DNA from: Chrysophaeum taylorii
Taxonomy: Eukaryota > Sar > Pelagophyceae > Pelagomonadales > Pelagomonadaceae
DNA length: 64,000 nt
Assembly (NCBI GenBank): GCA_029834535.1
Contig: JAQMWT010000333.1
Location: 25,830-89,829, forward strand
Direction: 5' to 3'
A program made the translations under genes and the position numbers. Below are positions 9,664 through 20,074 of the stretch, in pieces. The notes under the pieces were generated by a model, which saw only the letters and a program-made list of their open reading frames with translations, was not told the origin of the DNA and ran no database searches. How positions within the stretch are numbered: position 1 is the stretch's first letter; each line of letters opens with the position of its first letter.

Positions 9664-12600
9664 TTAACTATCTTGTTGAGCTATGGGTTGTTGTAAGCCG
9701 AGTAACGTGCGAAATCTGCTCAAGAGCGGAGCTCCAAAGGGTTTAGTAAATCCATCGGCGATATTATGGGTACCAGAAACATGATGTAGACGTATACGTT
9801 TTAACTGTACGTAGTCACGAATACGGAACCAGCGTGTGCTGATAGCTTTGGCCTTAGTCGCACTGTCGGGATTGTTGGAAAGATGAATAGCAGAGGCAGA
9901 ATCTCCCAGTATAGGACTGTTACGTATGAACGACATGTCCGATGGGAGGGGATTGTCGTGAGCATCATAATCTAGTAGCAAGTCTTTCCCTGAAGGTTGG
10001 CGGAGATAGAAGTGAGGATTTATAGCGAATGCCATTTCTGTTAACAATTTGCGTAACCAGACCACATCATCGGCACACATATTAAGGGCGATAAGTTCAC
10101 TCTCATGCGTAGAAGTAGCTGTAATAGGCTGCAACTTAGACTTCCAAGTAATGAGAGAACCAAACAAAAAGATAGCGTAACCGGTTGTAGATTTGCGGTC
10201 TTGTTCATAAGAGGGTGCATTATCGGCATCTACGAACGCGACCAGTGGATCAAAATTACCTGAATTAACTTGTTCTTTAGTGTAATCCAACATGGTGGCC
10301 ATGTCAGTACGATTACCGATAAGAAGTCGAAGATGGTCCATTAGAGCGGAAGAACCAGAGTAGTACCAGAGGCGAAGATTACGATTTTCGGGCTTGCGCA
10401 AGTAGCGGAGCGTTCCTGTTAGTACTTGAACATGTAGAAATGCTGGATTATGCATTCCTCGAGAGCAACGACTAAGACTTTGTGATAGATCGGGGCGACA
10501 GGCCAATTGGACAAACGTGAGCTTGCCGAGTAGAGTAGAGAAGGTATGGAGGATGAACTTGTCCATATCCGAAGATGGCTCTCCAGTTTTATACGTGGTT
10601 GATGGTGACATCGGTGTGGAAGTGGGACGTAACTGCATTAAAATGGGGTACTCTTCGAACAATGCATCAAGTTTAGCCTGACAGTCCAGTGATATAGAAC
10701 CATCAGTTGTACGCGTTATGCGCATGCCTAGGAGAGTATGGACTTCCTCGAAGGTGTCGACTGAGTATTCCTTTTTCAGGGCTTGCTGGAACTCACGACG
10801 TAGAGTTTCCGAAGTGCAAGTAATGACGACGTCGTCTACTGAGAGTGTGCAAATTAGAAATGTAGCGTCAGCTTGGACTTTAGCGTAAATGCATGTGTCT
10901 GTTCGAAATCGTGTATAGCCTAATGAATCAAAGAAGCCGTTTATGGTTTGATTCCAAAGGGCAGGGCTCTGACGTAATCCATAGAGAGATTTAAGTAGCT
11001 TTGGGAGACGACGGCCTTGGTATTTAGTATCTTCGGGATCGAGAAGGTAAATGCCTTGTGGCAGTTTGACATAGACATGAGAATCGATGGGAGCTTGAAC
11101 AAAAGCGTTAGGGACGTCGACATGGTAGACTGGAAGTCGCAGATGAGCTGCTAGCGCCAGAACACAACGGATGCCAGTAAGCTGTGCCATAGGGCTGAAT
11201 GTGTTGAAAAAATCGGTGCCCAGAGAGGCTAAGAATCCTCGTAGGACCAGGCGTGCTTTATGTTTAATGTACTGACCAGCAGCGTTGGTTTTTATACGTA
11301 GGACGAGGCGGGTGTCAATAGGCTTTGAGTTGACCATTGGCAGCGCTAGTTTAAAGCAGCCAAACTTAACAATATCAAAAATCTCCTTGGAGATGGCAGC
11401 AACATAAGCTTTGCGATCAGCGTCTGAGAGACCTTTGAGGCAGTTCAACTCATATTCATCAATTTTGATATCTTTGGCTTGAATCTTGTATTCGTCCGAA
11501 CCAACCGTGCTGGGGTCATGAGTCGTCGTCAGATGAGTAATTGCGTAAGAAGCGACATTATCGTGCAGATGAGCGTGATCGGGATCTTCGACGAGTTGAA
11601 CAACTAGTAGAGGAGCATCACCAAGGTGGGCCTCAATGTAATGCGATTGCACGGTGATATAGTCTTCGATGGCGGAGAGATGAGGCTCGGAGGCACCATA
11701 AGAAGCATCATTATGATCCAAAATGGAGTGGGGCGTGAACAAAGCATAAACATATTGAGCGGGAGGAACTTGAAAGGCGTGAGCATGTTCAGAAATTAAA
11801 TGAACGAGAGCTCGAGGAAGGTGAAAGTCTGCAAGGTTGACGTCGTCGCAGAAGTGAACATGAGGAGCATCAGGCGATGGGTGGCTATGGCTCCTATGAC
11901 ACATAACTGAAGAGGACTGTGAAATCGCTTGGTGCACATGGTGATGAAGGGATGGTGTAAATTCCCCCTCTGGAGGTATAGCCGTCCAGTGGATGCCATG
12001 AGCAAGATGAAGGGAGTGGAGGGTGGGGTCGCAGAAAGTTATGTACTGCTTGGAGAGGTCATACTTGAAGTCGGCAAGCGTACCACCGGCTTGTTTATAA
12101 GCGGCAACAGTAGGCGAGGCAATACGAGTAAGAACATCCTTGAGATTGGTTTTGCGACGAGGCTGAGGGTGATGAGGACCACGGGTGAGACGGAGGACAT
12201 CCTGGGAATAGAGAGACCGATAAGATGGGAGAAGTGGCAGAGTGTCAGAAGACACTTCAGATGTAGGTGTGGTGGCGGAAGTAGCGGGTGCAGAAGCAGC
12301 TGGAGCACATGCGGGAGCGGGAGAGGGAGCATGGAGATGAGTAGAAGGAGTCCCCCTCTCATGGTCAGTGTCTGTAGGCATAGCATTCCCCCTATGCGCC
12401 GCATCATTGGGGGTGCTGTGAACAGAGAAGGGAATGTCGGGTGAAGGTGCGGGAGGTGGATGCTGTTCATAATCGGGAGAAGATTTAGAAATAAGATGAG
12501 GAAAAGTCAGTTTAGAGGAAACACGGACTTGACCATTTTCGGGATTGAGGACAACATCGGCTAAATGATCAACGTGAGGTGTTATTAAAGGGTTTATAAC

Positions 12601-13227
12601 GTTAGCACCACATAAGTAGATATAGGGACGACATCGAGGTTCATATTTATGAAATTCGTTAGGTTCCAAACGCAGATAACAAACAGCACCAAAAGGTTTG
12701 AGGTAGTCCTGTTGGGGAACATTACATTGGTCTAACAAAACTTGTTGGGGGGTGAGGACTTTATTATAAATACGTTCGAGGGAAACGTTAGGGAGGAGAT
12801 TATACGATTGGATGGCATGTATAACAGCCCACGGGTAGTGTGGTGCCGGATCTGTTAGGGGGTGACCTTTATAGGATACATTAAGCATATGCCGGAGTCG
12901 TGTAGACGCGGCAGTGGCTATGTGACCAACAGCGGCTTCGACTTCATGATTAAAGACATGTAAGTAAGGGGGGAACGCGGACATATTAATACCATGTTCC
13001 ACACGAAAGGGGGTTGTAACATGCTGAGATAAATAGGGTTTAAAGGAATCACAATAGATTTGTTTTAGTTGTACATGAACATAAGTAGAGCAAAAATTGC
13101 GGACAAACTCAAGGGCGTTACAAAATTCGCTGGAGTTAGTGCTACGACAAAAGTACACTAACAGAAATTTAGAAATGAGACACTTGAAAACAATGATATG
13201 TCGAAAGGATCCCCATTCCGAGAGCAC
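9664..13227 (-). pseudogene. pol: Copia-1 Pol: integrase core, reverse transcriptase, RNase H
   Basis: 1187 residues. Residues 1-180 are the integrase core after its first Asp: CDSFKPYLSQH carries the second Asp and HEVEAAVGH the Glu. A long Pro/Ser/His linker follows. RT runs from about residue 610 with IDTRLVLRIKTNAAGQYIKHKARLVLRGF, VDVPNAFVQAPID, LKSLYGLRQSPALWN, and the catalytic box SVDDVVIT near residue 795, where Ser replaces the usual Tyr. RNase H (about 995-1140) has VDADNAPSYEQDRKSTTGYA and THESELIAL. The first integrase Asp (WACDGG, about 13237-13254) lies upstream in another frame, behind a stop codon, so the polyprotein is interrupted. Confidence 0.9.
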
Positions 13228-14179
13228 AGATACGTAACCACCGTCACATGCCCAGGCTTCACCAGGTTAAAAATTATTTTCGAACGATGGTTGCTTGGTA
13301 AGGTGATGTGGATGAGGAAAGCGTTTTTTTATGAATCGTACAATCCACACAGAACTTACGGTAGGGCACGTCAGATGGGTGGTGTCCAGGACTGGCAATA
13401 ACCTGAACAGCTTTTATAGCTTGAGAATCACTAGAATGGTGGATGTTGTGAAAATTGGTGGCTCGTTGTTGCGCATCTCGAAATGCAAGGGTGCCTCTGG
13501 CATAGACTTTCTTATCGAAGGGCGCATGCTTCTCATGGAGCTGTCTTGGCGTTATAAGAGGAATTTGTTTTTCTTTAGTAGGAGATGATGTATCTGCGGA
13601 TGAGGTGTTAGAGAGGAAGACATGAGCTACTGAATCGAGATGAAAAGATGGAAGTTCGTGGTTAGAGGCAGGATTATCACAACATGAAAGTTTTTTATTG
13701 GAGATGTAGAACATTGCAATGGAACTCTGGTGTAATAATAAGGATGTATCTGTTGGGAATATATTTGTGAAGAAAGTTGACCTATAGTTTTTGGTTAGAG
13801 AGGCATGATCAGGGTCAAACGATGGTGATAGCATTAATTTACGCAAGTCATAGACAAGCTGACACAAATGTTTGTAAATTATATGATATGTTCCAGCTGG
13901 AATAGCATTCGCGATTATATCACAACATAGGTCCGGGGACAAAGACAGAAGAAAATTGATTTGGTGCGCTGTAAAGTTATTGGCGCGTGCCAATTCGCGA
14001 GTTGAGTAGTGTCGGATGCGATCGAGTCGTGGATCGTACACGAGCATATTAGCAAATCCACGAATGGTAGGAGTAGGAGTGTATATAGAATGAACTTTGG
14101 CACCCATCTTCCTATCGCTTGATGTAATAAAGCCCAGATATCTGCTTTGGGACAGATGCATGTCACTTAAAGCAAACAT
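13228..14179 (-). pseudogene. pol: Copia-1 Pol: pre-integrase region and integrase zinc-binding domain
   Basis: The frame 13274-14179 encodes the region before the integrase core. It includes LSQSRYLGFITSSDRKMGAK, shared with copia-2 and copia-3, and a His-His-Cys-Cys zinc-binding arrangement ending YRKFCVDCTIHKK. A TAA and a frame change around 13262-13276 separate it from WACDGG and the rest of integrase. In Ty1/copia elements this domain binds cDNA ends. Relative to copia-2, two to three repeats of the upstream segment precede it (14172-15474). Confidence 0.75.
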
Positions 14180-15474
14180 TTTATCGATAAATTCGAGACG
14201 ATTTTCCTGAGGGTAGAAGACAAGAGAATCGTGAAATACAGGAGAAGTATAGGTGACCAGTGCTTGTACTACACGACGCGTGTCTTGATTTTCATTATTA
14301 TGATGGTATGCTTGGCATAGCCAAAGAAAAGCAGTAACAGGTTCGAGAGAAGCAGTCTTATCGATTCCGGCATCATGTGTTAGGAAGGTATAGGTTTCAC
14401 CAATAGCATTTATATGTGCCTGGTATTTAGAAAAGGAGTTAGAAACTGTTGTGTCTCCGCCTGTATGTCTTCCACCGGTGATGTAAATGATGGAGCCTAT
14501 GAGATGGTTGGTTAGATTCTATAGTTGTAATACGAAAGGACACAGGCGCGTCCATAATATTATAGAGGAGCACGAAAGCTTTGAGTTCGCTCATGCAAGC
14601 AAGTGGTTTTCTTGAATTAGTCAAGAATCCCAGGCGAGTTAGGACAAATACGATTTTCCTGAGGGTAGAAGACAAGAGAATCGTGAAATACAGGAGAAGT
14701 ATAGGTGACCAGTGCGACGCGTGTCTTGATGATGGTATGCTTGGCCAAGCAGTAACCGAGAGAAGCAGTCCGATATCCACTGTGGTACTGTTGTGTCTCG
14801 CCTGTATGGGTCCTATGAGCTGTAATACGCGGTAATGTGGTGGATTTGGCGAGGAGCACGAAAGCTTTGAGTTCGATAGGGGATCTCATGCAAGCAAGTG
14901 GTTTTCTTGAATTAGTCAAGAATCCCAGGCGAAAGTTAGAAAACATTTTATCGACAAATTCGAGACGATTTTCCTGAGGGTAGAAGACAAGAGAATCGTG
15001 AAATACAGGAGAAGTATAGGTGACCAGTGCTTGTACTACACGACGCGTGTCTTGATTTTCATTATTATGATGGTATGCTTGGCATAGCCAAAGAAAAGCA
15101 GTAACAGGTTCGAGAGAAGCAGTCTTATCGATTCCGGCATCATGTGTTAGGAAGGTATAGGTTTCACCAATAGCATTTATATGTGCCTGGTATTTAGAAA
15201 AGGAGTTAGAAACTGTTGTGTCTCCGCCTGTATGTCTTCCACCGGTGATGTAAATGATGGAGGAAGAAGAGGATTTATTTAAAAATATCCTATGAGATGG
15301 TTGGTTAGATTCTATAGTTGTAATACGAAAGGACACAGGTAATGTGATGGATTTGGGGAATAAGCGTCCCATAATATTATAGAGGAGCACGAAAGCTTTG
15401 AGTTCAATAGGGGATCTCATGCAAGCAAGTGGTTTTCTTGAATTAGTCAAGAATCCCAGGCGAAAGTTAGAAAT
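14172..15474 (-). repeat. Three tandem copies of a pol segment; the middle copy shrunken
   Basis: A segment beginning GATTTTCCTGAGGGTAGAAG and ending near CAAGAATCCCAGGCGA occurs at about 14172-14632, 14640-14935 and 14935-15474. The third copy is the fullest (about 540 bp). The first lacks a few short blocks. The middle copy is near-identical where present but has lost at least ten short blocks of 4 to about 60 bases. All lie in the methyltransferase-to-integrase interval, so the protein is partly triplicated and then frameshifted. Confidence 0.8.
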
Positions 15475-16344
15475 GCCCTCCATTTCATCTTGACTGGGAT
15501 GTTCGACTGTTTTATTAGAGTGCAGACGAAGGAACAGCATAGTTAAGGTTTCAAGCTCAGTCACAGTTAAGCGCACGGATCCTGTACGACTGAAAATATT
15601 GTAGGTTTTAGGTGTGGACACGAATGGTATGTCAGGAAAGACCTGCGTCCAAGGTTCGTCGACTATTAACTTGCGACTGATGGAATTAGCGTGGTCTGCA
15701 ATGTCCAGAAAGGAAGTGACTCGTTTATTAGGCCATGAAAGCAGATCAAGAGGGCCGGTGTTATATTTACGTGCAACGAGGATCCATCTTTCTCTGGCTT
15801 GATAATCTCCACATAGATAGCATGGAAATCGGTCACATATATCCACCGTATAGTGCATCGTTGAGAAGATGAGATTAGCAACTCGTATATGATCTTCATA
15901 CGATGCGGAGTGTGGTGGTGTCATTTCCATGAAAAGAACAAGCGGCTTTAAAAGCTCAAGTACACTTAGAGCACTTGGAAACAAGGAATCATCCATATCA
16001 CGCTCGAAGGTGGAAATGGATCTCCCATTGATTATGTTGCGATTTGTGCATGGTGATGTCAATTCCACTATATCGGTGTAATATCGTGCACGTTCAACGT
16101 CCGATGCTCGATGGAGATATGTCAGAAACTTAGGTAGGGATGGGAAAACTTCGATGGAATTACCAAAACGTCTTCGTAGCATGTGCGTGATATTGTCGTC
16201 GCTCTCAACAAGAACTTTAACGTTGATGTTGATTTGCAAGTCATTAGAAGCACAAGCCAAGAATGCAGGAGTGGACATCCCAGAGCAAAGTAGAGTTACA
16301 GTAGGTGTTCGTGGGCTAGGAGATGAAGTTACTGTATGAAGCAA
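14617..16344 (-). pseudogene. Copia-1 cytosine-5 DNA methyltransferase-like domain plus duplicated pol segment
   Basis: 575 residues. Residues about 14-325 follow the motif order of C5 DNA methyltransferases. Motif I is VTLLCSGMSTPAFL (16-29), with the acidic residue E47 after it. Motif IV is DIVELTSPCTNRN with the catalytic-position Cys99. Motif VI is LVLFMEMTPP, where Glu140 is kept but Asn-Val of ENV is replaced. Motif VIII is GDYQARERWILVA (Q182, R184, R186). A motif IX-like VRLTVTELETL follows. Motif X (GNxV) is not evident. Such enzymes transfer a methyl group from S-adenosylmethionine to cytosine C5. The domain lies between protease and integrase of the element. Residues after about 330 are the duplicated pre-integrase segment. 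Copia-3 has the same domain. Confidence 0.75.
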
Positions 16345-16362
16345 ACGTGTGGTAACCTTGCG

Positions 16363-18951
16363 TCATACGGGAGGTGGGAAATGCTTGCGTATGTAAGGCA
16401 GCTGCGAATGCATTGACTCCAGGATGGTTTTAAGCCATGGGACGTAAATTACTCGTTCCATGAGGGTGGAATATAGTTTGAGCATTTCGCGTTGTTCATT
16501 AAAAGCACATAGTCTGAACTGTAGTGAGCGAAGTTCCATTTTACGCGCTTTTGCTTGTTGTAGCGAATAACTTGGTAGAGTTGGCAAGAGGTTACTGAGT
16601 CTAAACAAAGTAATCTTGACATTATCACCAATTTTACTCTGGATAGATGATTGTCCTTTAAATTCAACTCCATAAAGATGTATACCTAGTTTATCTTCTC
16701 CCCATTGAGTCATGCTGATGATGTGCAGATCGGGATCGTTATGATCGTTTTGCTTGGGTAGAAAAAGCGCAACGTCTAGCTTTACATATCCCACATTTGG
16801 ATGCTTTGGGAGAGCGGGAATGACGGTCCTTATAATCATAGCATGTGTGATTCTCTGCGTATCCGTAGCAGTCTGGATAGCAGGTGATAAGGACTCGGGT
16901 AGCTTTGCGATGTGGATAGGATCAGCGTAACGTTGAAAGTCAATTACATGTCGAGAAGCACATGTGTCAGCATATCCTGGCGTAGTCATTGGCGGCAAAT
17001 TGTACTCGTTGTACAGTTTAAGCATTGTTGCATAACAGGCATGTGTTGAGCTTTGACCAAACACGTACTGTGTCATGAAACTTTGCGTTTGTTCGGAAGG
17101 CACAACGACGAGTGTAAAACCAGTGTTTAATTTTGGTAGCAACACAGGGGGATCTGTACCATCTTCATTATCTTCATTGGGTAGATTACTGGGGAGCTCA
17201 GAGTGCGAGGAAGTTTCCCGAGCTTGACGACGAACGATAGCATTCTGAGCTTTAGCATTTATGTGCTGCAATAGCGGCTGAGGGATGTTATCGATTTCAT
17301 CATCTTTAATGGACAGAAAAGTGTGGAACATTTTCTCTGTATCAGCAGTCCCCCTCTGCTCCGCATCACTGGGGGACGCTTCAGGAGCAGATGTTTCAGT
17401 TTGATACTTTTCTTCTGAAACAAGAGATTCCTTATCGGCTTCTAAGAGGTTCGATATGGTATTGGACATAGTATCAACTCGAGATAAGTAGAGATGAACT
17501 TGGGTGGCTTCATCAGGATCTAAGGACTGTGTCGAAGCTTGAGAAGCGGTTGTCCAGAGGGTACTCAGTAAGCTTTTCATTTCCTCCTGTACCATTTTAG
17601 AGTCGGTAGAGGGGTTGGGATTCGCTTCCTGTAATTTACCAAACAGGTGGCGAAGACGATCAACTTGATAAGTAGCCCGGTCCATAAGAGACATATTAGA
17701 GCGTGCATTACGGTTAGAGGAAGGTGAGTAGACAGGACGATCGAAGCTGGTACCTTTGACGTTATAATTTGAAGGTGGACGATAGTACGACGTGTCACGA
17801 GGTAAAATTGTCGATGCTTTGTCTTTTGCATTACGAAGCTTACGAGCGTTGAAGCCAGACTGTCCAGCTACAGTAGCTAACAACGAGTAAGCGTTGTTTA
17901 GAGAGTCGTGGGATTGATGAATAGTATCCATCAATAATACCTTAGGTGGCTTGGTAGCGGTAGTACCAGGGATGTAAGGGATCCAGGAAGCGGGTTTCTT
18001 AGGATCAACTAGTTTTAACAATTCAGGATCGTGAATCGAGTTGTTCCCAGAGCGTGTCTCGTAGAGTTTACACCATTCCAATAAAGATTGAGAATAGCGC
18101 TCGTGATCCGAGGGATTAGCATATAGACGGTAGATCTCCTCGTGAGCTTTAAGAGTGATTATGGAGTTATTAAATTGGATTGATGCTTCATCATTATTTA
18201 ATTGCTTTGCCTGAGATTGGAAAGCAAGGAGTTGTTCGACAAATACATGGGCATACCAATTAACATTTAAAGACATTCGATTAAACTGAGATTTAAGCTC
18301 AGTAACATCTGTACAAGACACTGTCTCATAGTAATGGTAAGCTAAAAGCATTACTGCACGTAGTTTATTAGGATGTGCAGTAAGTGCATATATATTCTTT
18401 AATTGAGGCCACATAGCGAGTGCTGGTTTGTCTTGTGATTCCAAGTTAAAAAATGTGTACAAGAAACCAGCATAAGTTTCGCAGTGTTTGATCCAGTCGG
18501 TATTAGAGAGACCTGTAAAGGATATGTTAGTTAGAGAAGAATCATACACAATTGATTTAGGGAATCGGGTATCTAATAGATCAAGGGCATGTTCAACATC
18601 CTCATTTAATTCGGGACGAACGACATTATAGGACTCTTGGTAATAAAGTTGTTCGAGATTGTTACGGACATCGACTGTCAGTTGATGTGATGAATTGACA
18701 TGCCAGGTTTTAAAATGATCTGGCAGGGCATCTTCATCAGGTAAGTTTAAATCGATTACTTGTTCAGCTTTCCATCGAGCGAAGATAATATCAACTTCTT
18801 GTTCAAGAAGTTGATTATACTCCGGAGCATTCCGGGTGTAAGCTTCATGTGAATCGAAGCAGAATAACGCGTCCACACATGGACTTGTCATATGCCTGCG
18901 AAGCATCTCAATTTGCAAGCTCACCTTGGTTGAGTTGTCTTGGAAACGCAA
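16363..18951 (-). CDS. gag: Copia-1 Gag-protease polyprotein
   Basis: One open frame of 862 residues, the best-preserved frame of this element. The first about 330 residues are a Gag capsid-like helical region, clearly related to copia-2 Gag (shared blocks such as TFFNLESQDKPALAMWPQ and NVNWYAHVFVEQLLAFQ). A Ser/Thr/Asn-rich and coiled-coil middle follows. The protease lies at about 640-770, with active-site box YADTCASRH near residue 660, where Cys stands in place of the usual Gly of D-S/T-G-A. No CCHC knuckle was found. The start at 18951 is the first Met of the frame; conserved sequence may begin slightly upstream. It ends 19 bp before the methyltransferase frame. Confidence 0.8.
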   Translation of the reverse strand: MRFQDNSTKVSLQIEMLRRHMTSPCVDALFCFDSHEAYTRNAPEYNQLLEQEVDIIFARWKAEQVIDLNLPDEDALPDHFKTWHVNSSHQLTVDVRNNLEQLYYQESYNVVRPELNEDVEHALDLLDTRFPKSIVYDSSLTNISFTGLSNTDWIKHCETYAGFLYTFFNLESQDKPALAMWPQLKNIYALTAHPNKLRAVMLLAYHYYETVSCTDVTELKSQFNRMSLNVNWYAHVFVEQLLAFQSQAKQLNNDEASIQFNNSIITLKAHEEIYRLYANPSDHERYSQSLLEWCKLYETRSGNNSIHDPELLKLVDPKKPASWIPYIPGTTATKPPKVLLMDTIHQSHDSLNNAYSLLATVAGQSGFNARKLRNAKDKASTILPRDTSYYRPPSNYNVKGTSFDRPVYSPSSNRNARSNMSLMDRATYQVDRLRHLFGKLQEANPNPSTDSKMVQEEMKSLLSTLWTTASQASTQSLDPDEATQVHLYLSRVDTMSNTISNLLEADKESLVSEEKYQTETSAPEASPSDAEQRGTADTEKMFHTFLSIKDDEIDNIPQPLLQHINAKAQNAIVRRQARETSSHSELPSNLPNEDNEDGTDPPVLLPKLNTGFTLVVVPSEQTQSFMTQYVFGQSSTHACYATMLKLYNEYNLPPMTTPGYADTCASRHVIDFQRYADPIHIAKLPESLSPAIQTATDTQRITHAMIIRTVIPALPKHPNVGYVKLDVALFLPKQNDHNDPDLHIISMTQWGEDKLGIHLYGVEFKGQSSIQSKIGDNVKITLFRLSNLLPTLPSYSLQQAKARKMELRSLQFRLCAFNEQREMLKLYSTLMERVIYVPWLKTILESMHSQLPYIRKHFPPPV

Positions 18952-19075
18952 TCCTGCGTTAGTTTTATCAATGAGGATTTGTTATTGTTTGTAGATATCC
19001 GTAGTGGATATTGGCTTTTGTTTTGACATAATTGTGACCTATTAAGAAATAGGTTATAGGACTGATAGACATATT
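18952..19075 (-). other. Copia-1 leader, 3' part
   Basis: AT-rich 124 bp between the gag start and the LINE insertion. It contains the 8-mer GGATATTG and a short inverted repeat around 19040-19055 (ATTAAGAAAT/AGGTTATAGG region), but no feature I can name. It is the continuation of the leader at 29142-29500. Confidence 0.4.
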
Positions 19076-19439
19076 CTAACTAACTAACTAACTTCAGACC
19101 TCTCCCGAGCACGGAAGCCAGGCCGGACCGACAGGAGCCAGTCCGGAATCACGGGCCTGTAGACGAGGGGCGCCGAAAGGTGGGTCGGCGGAGAGTGATC
19201 ATCAAGCTTGTCGCCATGCGACGAGGAGACCGCGATGTGACTGACAACCAACTCGTCGATAACCTTCCGTCTGCGCCCCCCGGCCATACCCCGTCCCACT
19301 GCGAACGTTCCGGCTGCCAACCGGCCCGCCCGAGAGGCGAATAGGTGCCAACCTACGCCGGGAGGGCGGATGCCCTCGCAAGGCTCAGGATTCATGAGGC
19401 ACCGTCCTCCATCGCAACCATGCGGTCGGCGATCAGGGT
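19076..19439 (-). mobile_element. Truncated LINE 3' end (copy 1)
   Basis: A GC-rich block with an abrupt CTAACTAACTAACTAAC tail on its left (19076-19092), which is a (GTTA)n 3' tail in minus-strand sense. It shares its two ends with the block at 45191-45570: GAGCCAGGCCGGACCG-like sequence near the tail and ATCGCAACCATGCGGT at the other end. The minus strand of copy 2 encodes a LINE-type C terminus; copy 1 is more decayed. It lies in the copia-1 leader. I could not confirm a target duplication. Confidence 0.5.
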
Positions 19440-19530
19440 AAGTGTACACATTCGACACATAAGAATGAAGGGTTTCTCGAGTGCGGGTTCTATGTCAGTA
19501 CGCTATTTTAAACGTGGGCTTATTTACAAG
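19440..19530 (-). other. Copia-1 leader segment between LINE and copia-2
   Basis: 91 bp of leader sequence with nothing recognisable, ending in ACAAG (19526-19530), the left target duplication of copia-2. Confidence 0.5.
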
Positions 19531-19844
19531 TGCAGAACATTAGCAAGCAGTGGTAAGTCACCTTGGAAACCATCCCGTCTCATCATGAACGTCTGGAAGT
19601 ATTTAATTCGGGGAATGAAAAGGTATGTTCCCTATATCCTCAGAACACGACAGGCGGCATCTAGAACTACACGAGAAAGGTAAAGTGTATAGTGCTACAT
19701 ACCTCGGGACGCGCTAGACCATGATGATGAGCGTAGGCACAAATCAGAGGACTATTTGATTGTGTAGAAAGGAAGAAGAAGGGTAAGGAAGAGATCACGT
19801 TCTCAACGGACGGATAAGGGTAAGAGGCAGCAGATTTCTCTGCA
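19531..19844 (-). repeat. Copia-2 3' LTR
   Basis: 314 bp, bounded by TGCAGAACAT and TCTCTGCA on the plus strand. It is nearly identical to 28824-29136 and closely related to the copia-3 LTRs. In sense orientation it follows the polypurine tract at 19845-19853. Confidence 0.95.
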
Positions 19845-19853
19845 CCCCCTCGA
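19845..19853 (-). other. Copia-2 polypurine tract
   Basis: Minus strand TCGAGGGGG directly upstream of the 3' LTR, matching the tract of copia-3 (52393-52401) and the core of the copia-1 tract. Confidence 0.8.
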
Positions 19854-20074
19854 GATGTCTTAAGCGCAAGGTGCGACTGTAGAGCATCTCTTGAGAAAGA
19901 TGATGATGAAGAAAAAAGAGGGAATACAGTCTTGATGGTCACAGAGGTCACATACGAAGCATCAAGAGTATAGAAGGGTCTTAGGACTTGGACTTGGTGG
20001 AGCTGAGAGTCGATTTGACCCTTTTGAACAGAACATTAAGAAACACAGATACAACAGACAGTGTGTTAGGATTA

